Shown piece after piece: positions 60,923-64,000 of a stretch of 64,000 bases of DNA. How positions within the stretch are numbered: the first letter of the stretch is position 1; each line of letters starts with the position of its first letter. Source of the DNA: Lachnotalea sp. AF33-28 (lineage in GTDB: Bacteria; Bacillota; Clostridia; Lachnospirales; Lachnospiraceae). Location: the NCBI RefSeq assembly GCF_003477885.1, contig NZ_QUEE01000001.1, positions 186,001 to 250,000 on the forward strand, written 5' to 3'. The position numbers were made by a program, and so were the translations under genes. The notes beneath the pieces were generated by a model that was given only the letters and a program-made list of their open reading frames with translations, made no database searches and was not told where the DNA came from.

Positions 60923-62677
60923 TTATTCGGAAAGAGCGTCTCTCGTTGCCCTGGCCTGCTCCAGATCATTCAGTCTCCAATCTATAATGTCCTGCGCTTC
61001 CAGGTTGATGCAGTCCTCCACCATCTGATTCCAGATCGCGTCAAACTGTTCATCGGATTCAGCGTATACCATCTGCCAACTGGCATTCACCACCACGTCC
61101 TTGATGGCATCCAGCGTCAGCTGCATCATGTCATCCGGAATGGATGCAAAGTTCGCCACATAATCCAGATCGCTTGTCAGGTAATAATTGCCGGCATCCA
61201 TGACCTGATCCACATAATAATCATAACCGGTCATCTCCCTCCATTCCTGCTGCTGAGGGGTATTATTTACTTTATCTTGTATCTCAAACCAGCGGTCAAC
61301 CCTGACCTCACGGTTGTTTCCGTCAGGGCCCTTGTAACTGGTTAGGAAACTGGAATCGCTGATTATCCACGGGGTGCTCCAAAGCTTCAGCACTTCACCG
61401 TTTTCAAACACAATGTCCTCGCCATTTCCGTAGTTATCGATAATATCCTGTCTTAAGTAAGCGATACCGTCTTCCACATACCATATATCGCCCTCATTGC
61501 CCATAAAGACACGCATATAGGCATCAGGATCCGCCATCATATCGATGAATGCCAGCGCGGCGTCAATGTTTTTGCTCTTAGCATTGATAACCATCAGGGT
61601 ATTGGTACCATAAATTGAGTTCCAGCTCTCCTGGTAGATCTTCGTCCCCGGCATATAAATCGGCTGATATCCACCGTATCCCTGCAGCGTACCGCTTGTC
61701 ACCATGGCATGCTTGTTATCCACCTTTGCCTTCTGTGTCTGGCGGTCGTTGTTGATGCTGTCCGGATCCATCAGGCCTTCGCGGTAAACCGTATTATACC
61801 ACTTCAGACCCTCACGGTATTTGCTGTCATCTTCCAGTATGGAACGGTATTCTCCGTTCACCATATCGGTCTCCAGCAGGAATTTCAAATGAGTAGGTTC
61901 ATATCCGAACCATTTCAGATACTGTGTGATATTTGCCCAGTAATCCGTATCGGAACCCGCGTTAAGATAAGTTCCCCAGTTCTCCACGCCATCTTCGCCT
62001 ACCGGGTACTTTTCCGTCATCTGTTTCATCACATCGATCAGCTCCCACTGGTCTTTGAATTCCGGAGCTCCGATTCCCTTGTAGTATTCCCAGTTCAATA
62101 CCAGCATGTTTTTGGTAACGCCTGTGGACAGCGTCTTGCCTCCAACCGTAGTGGGCATGCCATACAGCTTTCCTGTTCCCGCGCTCTCATATTCCCTCGC
62201 ATAGTTCATAGCCACTTCCAGCTGCTCATCGCCAGCAATATGCGGAAGCTTATCCATATAGTCATCCAGATTCAGAACCATCCCGGCTTCTATCATAACC
62301 TCAAGATTATCCCTTGTGACATACATCACGTCGGGCATGTCGCCGCTGGCCAGAATCGCATTTGTCTTTTCATCCGAATATGCCCATACATCCAATGCGA
62401 ATCCATGCTCTGCGAACAGATCTCCCTTGTAGCCTCCAACCAGTCCGCTCTGCAGGTTTGCATCCCCCGGATACAGGGTGATTGTCTTCACTTCCTGGTT
62501 TCCTCCATCGGACGGAGCCTCTGTCTTGTTTTCTCCGGCGGTCTGTGCAGCCGTGGTGCCGTCTGCCGCCGTCCCGGTTGTTTCTCCGGTGTTCTTATCC
62601 CCGCATCCTGCCAGGGATGCCGCCATTGCCAGCGAAAGCACAATAGCCAGTGTCTTTTTTAACAGTTGTTTCTTCAA
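60923..62677 (-). CDS. Extracellular solute-binding lipoprotein, LplA type
   Basis: Oligosaccharide-binding protein of 584 residues, family 1. The signal peptide ends in lipobox LAGC (Cys25), followed by a Thr/Gly/Ala-rich linker. Typical features include GDMPDVMYVTRDNLE, TEKYPVGEDGVENWG and NIDAALAFIDMMADPDAY. It precedes the GH2 gene in an operon but no permeases are nearby in the window, so its membrane partners are encoded elsewhere. The divergent YesN regulator at 62950 probably controls it. Confidence 0.9.
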   Translation of the reverse strand: MKKQLLKKTLAIVLSLAMAASLAGCGDKNTGETTGTAADGTTAAQTAGENKTEAPSDGGNQEVKTITLYPGDANLQSGLVGGYKGDLFAEHGFALDVWAYSDEKTNAILASGDMPDVMYVTRDNLEVMIEAGMVLNLDDYMDKLPHIAGDEQLEVAMNYAREYESAGTGKLYGMPTTVGGKTLSTGVTKNMLVLNWEYYKGIGAPEFKDQWELIDVMKQMTEKYPVGEDGVENWGTYLNAGSDTDYWANITQYLKWFGYEPTHLKFLLETDMVNGEYRSILEDDSKYREGLKWYNTVYREGLMDPDSINNDRQTQKAKVDNKHAMVTSGTLQGYGGYQPIYMPGTKIYQESWNSIYGTNTLMVINAKSKNIDAALAFIDMMADPDAYMRVFMGNEGDIWYVEDGIAYLRQDIIDNYGNGEDIVFENGEVLKLWSTPWIISDSSFLTSYKGPDGNNREVRVDRWFEIQDKVNNTPQQQEWREMTGYDYYVDQVMDAGNYYLTSDLDYVANFASIPDDMMQLTLDAIKDVVVNASWQMVYAESDEQFDAIWNQMVEDCINLEAQDIIDWRLNDLEQARATRDALSE

Positions 62678-62785
62678 ATTACTACCTCCTCCTGAAATTT
62701 AGGATATAAGGCAAAGCTGATGCTCTGCCGCTCTGTGTTTTTATTATAAAGTAACATATTTCATTTTTATATATCTGATATTTTT

Positions 62786-62855
62786 GTAAATTACGTAAAT
62801 TACATTTTTTGCGTAACATCCAATATTCAATATTACAGTTTCTTTCGTAAATTAC
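62786..62855. promoter_or_regulatory. Three GTAAATTAC palindromes between divergent genes
   Basis: GTAAATTAC (a GTAA-N-TTAC palindrome) occurs at 62786-62794, 62795-62803 and 62847-62855. The first two abut directly. They lie in the 272-base gap between the binding-protein gene and the divergent YesN-type regulator, so they are candidate operators for that regulator. The rest of the gap is AT-rich and shows no clear promoter. Confidence 0.5.
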
Positions 62856-62949
62856 GGTTGGTACTTTTTATAAACATTTACTTTTGTGTATCTATTACTT
62901 AAAATAGATAACAGCAAGATTAATAATTGCAACGGCTAGGAGGGGTTAT

Positions 62950-64000
62950 ATGTATACCGTGCTTCTTACTGATGATGAAAAATCTGTTACCGAATCATTA
63001 AAAAATGATATACCCTGGGCAAATCTCGGAGTTGAGTCCATCCTGACGGCATGCGACGGCATGCAGGCCCTGGAGATCATTGCATCCTTCCATGTGGACC
63101 TGCTCATAACCGATATCCGTATGCCCCGCATGGACGGGCTGGAACTGCTCGCGCGGGTCCGCAGTGTTCATCCTGAAATACATTGTATCCTGCTCACTGC
63201 ATATGGGGAATTCGAATACGCTATGAAGGCGATGAAGCTGGGAGTGGACAACTATCTGATGAAGCCTATGCAGATACAAGAGCTGACTGAAACCATCGAA
63301 AACACACTGGACAACATCTACATCCGGAGGGAAAACCGCGAGGCGCTGTTTCGCGAAAATATACTGCGAAGGTGGGTTACCGGCAACATTTCCTCTGATG
63401 AGCTGGGAGAACGCACGGTATTTCTTGACCTCAATATATATCAGTCCAACTACTGTGTAATCGCTATTAAAAAACGAAATGCTTCCGTATCCGTCGGCGC
63501 CTTCGGAGAGGAGTGTATCCGTAAACTTTCATCTGATCTGGAATGTACGTCTGTTTGGGATAATGTGGGCCACTACATCCTCATAGCCGGTGGAAGCAGT
63601 ATCAAAGAGGAACTGCTTGTTTCCACATTATATCAGACTGCTGTACAGTTTGACATCCTGAATCTGGTGGATGTTGCAGTCGGTATAACGGTTTCTGACC
63701 GGAACGAGGTGCATATCAGCTATGAGCGCGCATGTGACCTGATTGATAAGGATCAGGATCCGAACAGGCCGCCGATCCGTGTCTGCCATGTGATGACCGA
63801 CAACGCTTCTATAACCTCTGAAATCAATGAGGAGGCACTAAGCCCGATTGTAAAAAGATCTATCAGCTATATAAAGGAACACTATGCGGAAGGCGTGTCA
63901 ATCAAGGAATTCTGCAGCAGCCTCAACATAAATGCCGCATATCTGGGCTATCTTTTCAAAAAGGAGACCGGCATATATTTTAATAATTACCTGATTGACT
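62950..64000 (+). CDS. Response regulator, YesN/AraC type, 3' end outside the window
   Basis: Response regulator read through 350 codons to the window edge. The ATG at 62950 follows TAGGAGGGGTTAT. The receiver has Asp8-Asp9, phospho-acceptor Asp55 (LLITDIRMPRMDG) and Lys in NYLMKPMQ. A middle region follows, then the first helix-turn-helix of an AraC domain (YAEGVSIKEFCSSLNINAAYLGYLFKKETGIYF), so only about 50 residues are missing. Its kinase partner presumably lies beyond the edge. It is divergent from the lipoprotein-GH2 operon and is its likely regulator. Confidence 0.92.
   Translation, partial: MYTVLLTDDEKSVTESLKNDIPWANLGVESILTACDGMQALEIIASFHVDLLITDIRMPRMDGLELLARVRSVHPEIHCILLTAYGEFEYAMKAMKLGVDNYLMKPMQIQELTETIENTLDNIYIRRENREALFRENILRRWVTGNISSDELGERTVFLDLNIYQSNYCVIAIKKRNASVSVGAFGEECIRKLSSDLECTSVWDNVGHYILIAGGSSIKEELLVSTLYQTAVQFDILNLVDVAVGITVSDRNEVHISYERACDLIDKDQDPNRPPIRVCHVMTDNASITSEINEEALSPIVKRSISYIKEHYAEGVSIKEFCSSLNINAAYLGYLFKKETGIYFNNYLID

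Noticed and set aside
61709..62662. A 317-codon plus-strand ORF opposite the LplA-type lipoprotein
   Set aside because: Antisense of a gene with clear signal peptide, lipobox and family motifs; no ribosome site of its own.

Overview
The window looks like the chromosome of a gut-type Lachnospiraceae (Bacillota, Clostridia). The grounds are: Gram-positive-style lipoprotein binding proteins; many LytS-type kinases paired with YesN/AraC-type response regulators beside sugar ABC transporters; CUT1 importers with no dedicated ATPase; strong AGGAGG ribosome sites; the DapL route to diaminopimelate; and yybP-ykoY and cobalamin riboswitches. No rRNA, tRNA, CRISPR array, prophage or complete insertion sequence was seen. 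No species is named, because nothing here fixes one.

Layout. Bases 1-10740 carry the end of one two-component system, then (minus strand) a ribose/xylose-type ABC importer preceded by a membrane-anchored sugar-binding protein, a LytS-type kinase and a YesN-type regulator. That set resembles a three-component sugar sensor. Bases 10900-12500 hold a TetR-type regulator and a manganese exporter under a yybP-ykoY riboswitch. Bases 12504-18190 hold a six-gene corrinoid operon under a cobalamin riboswitch: BtuF-, BtuC- and BtuD-like importer, a PduO-like protein, a CobQ lacking its glutaminase half, and a DUF71-CobA fusion. Bases 18225-20250 hold a DUF4143 ATPase between two inverted copies of a 206-bp near-perfect palindrome.

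Bases 20271-29201 hold a HAD phosphatase, a membrane-bound AraC regulator, an LplABC-type importer and a GH78-like enzyme, probably a rhamnoside or oligosaccharide utilisation locus. Bases 29356-32912 hold an AgrC/AgrA-type pair, then a consensus promoter, a structured leader and a SARP-like regulator with a degenerate GGDEF-like tail. Bases 33021-42285 are a six-gene minus-strand operon: binding protein, kinase, regulator, two permeases and an 819-residue protein of unknown family.

Bases 42554-56776 are mostly housekeeping: a hypoxanthine-DNA glycosylase, dapL and dapF, an AI-2E-family permease, a Zn/Mn ABC importer, hisC and a second aminotransferase, glmM, and a dTDP-rhamnose gene set without rmlC. 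Bases 56861-57576 are a small decayed region with a mini copy of the palindrome and a truncated Rpn/PDDEXK gene. Bases 57626-64000 hold a GH2 glycosidase, a lone lipoprotein binding protein and a divergent YesN-type regulator cut by the window end.

The best candidates for undescribed biology are the corrinoid operon (an N-terminal-only CobQ beside a DUF71-CobA fusion), the palindrome-flanked ATPase, and the 819-residue protein in the sensor-transporter operon.
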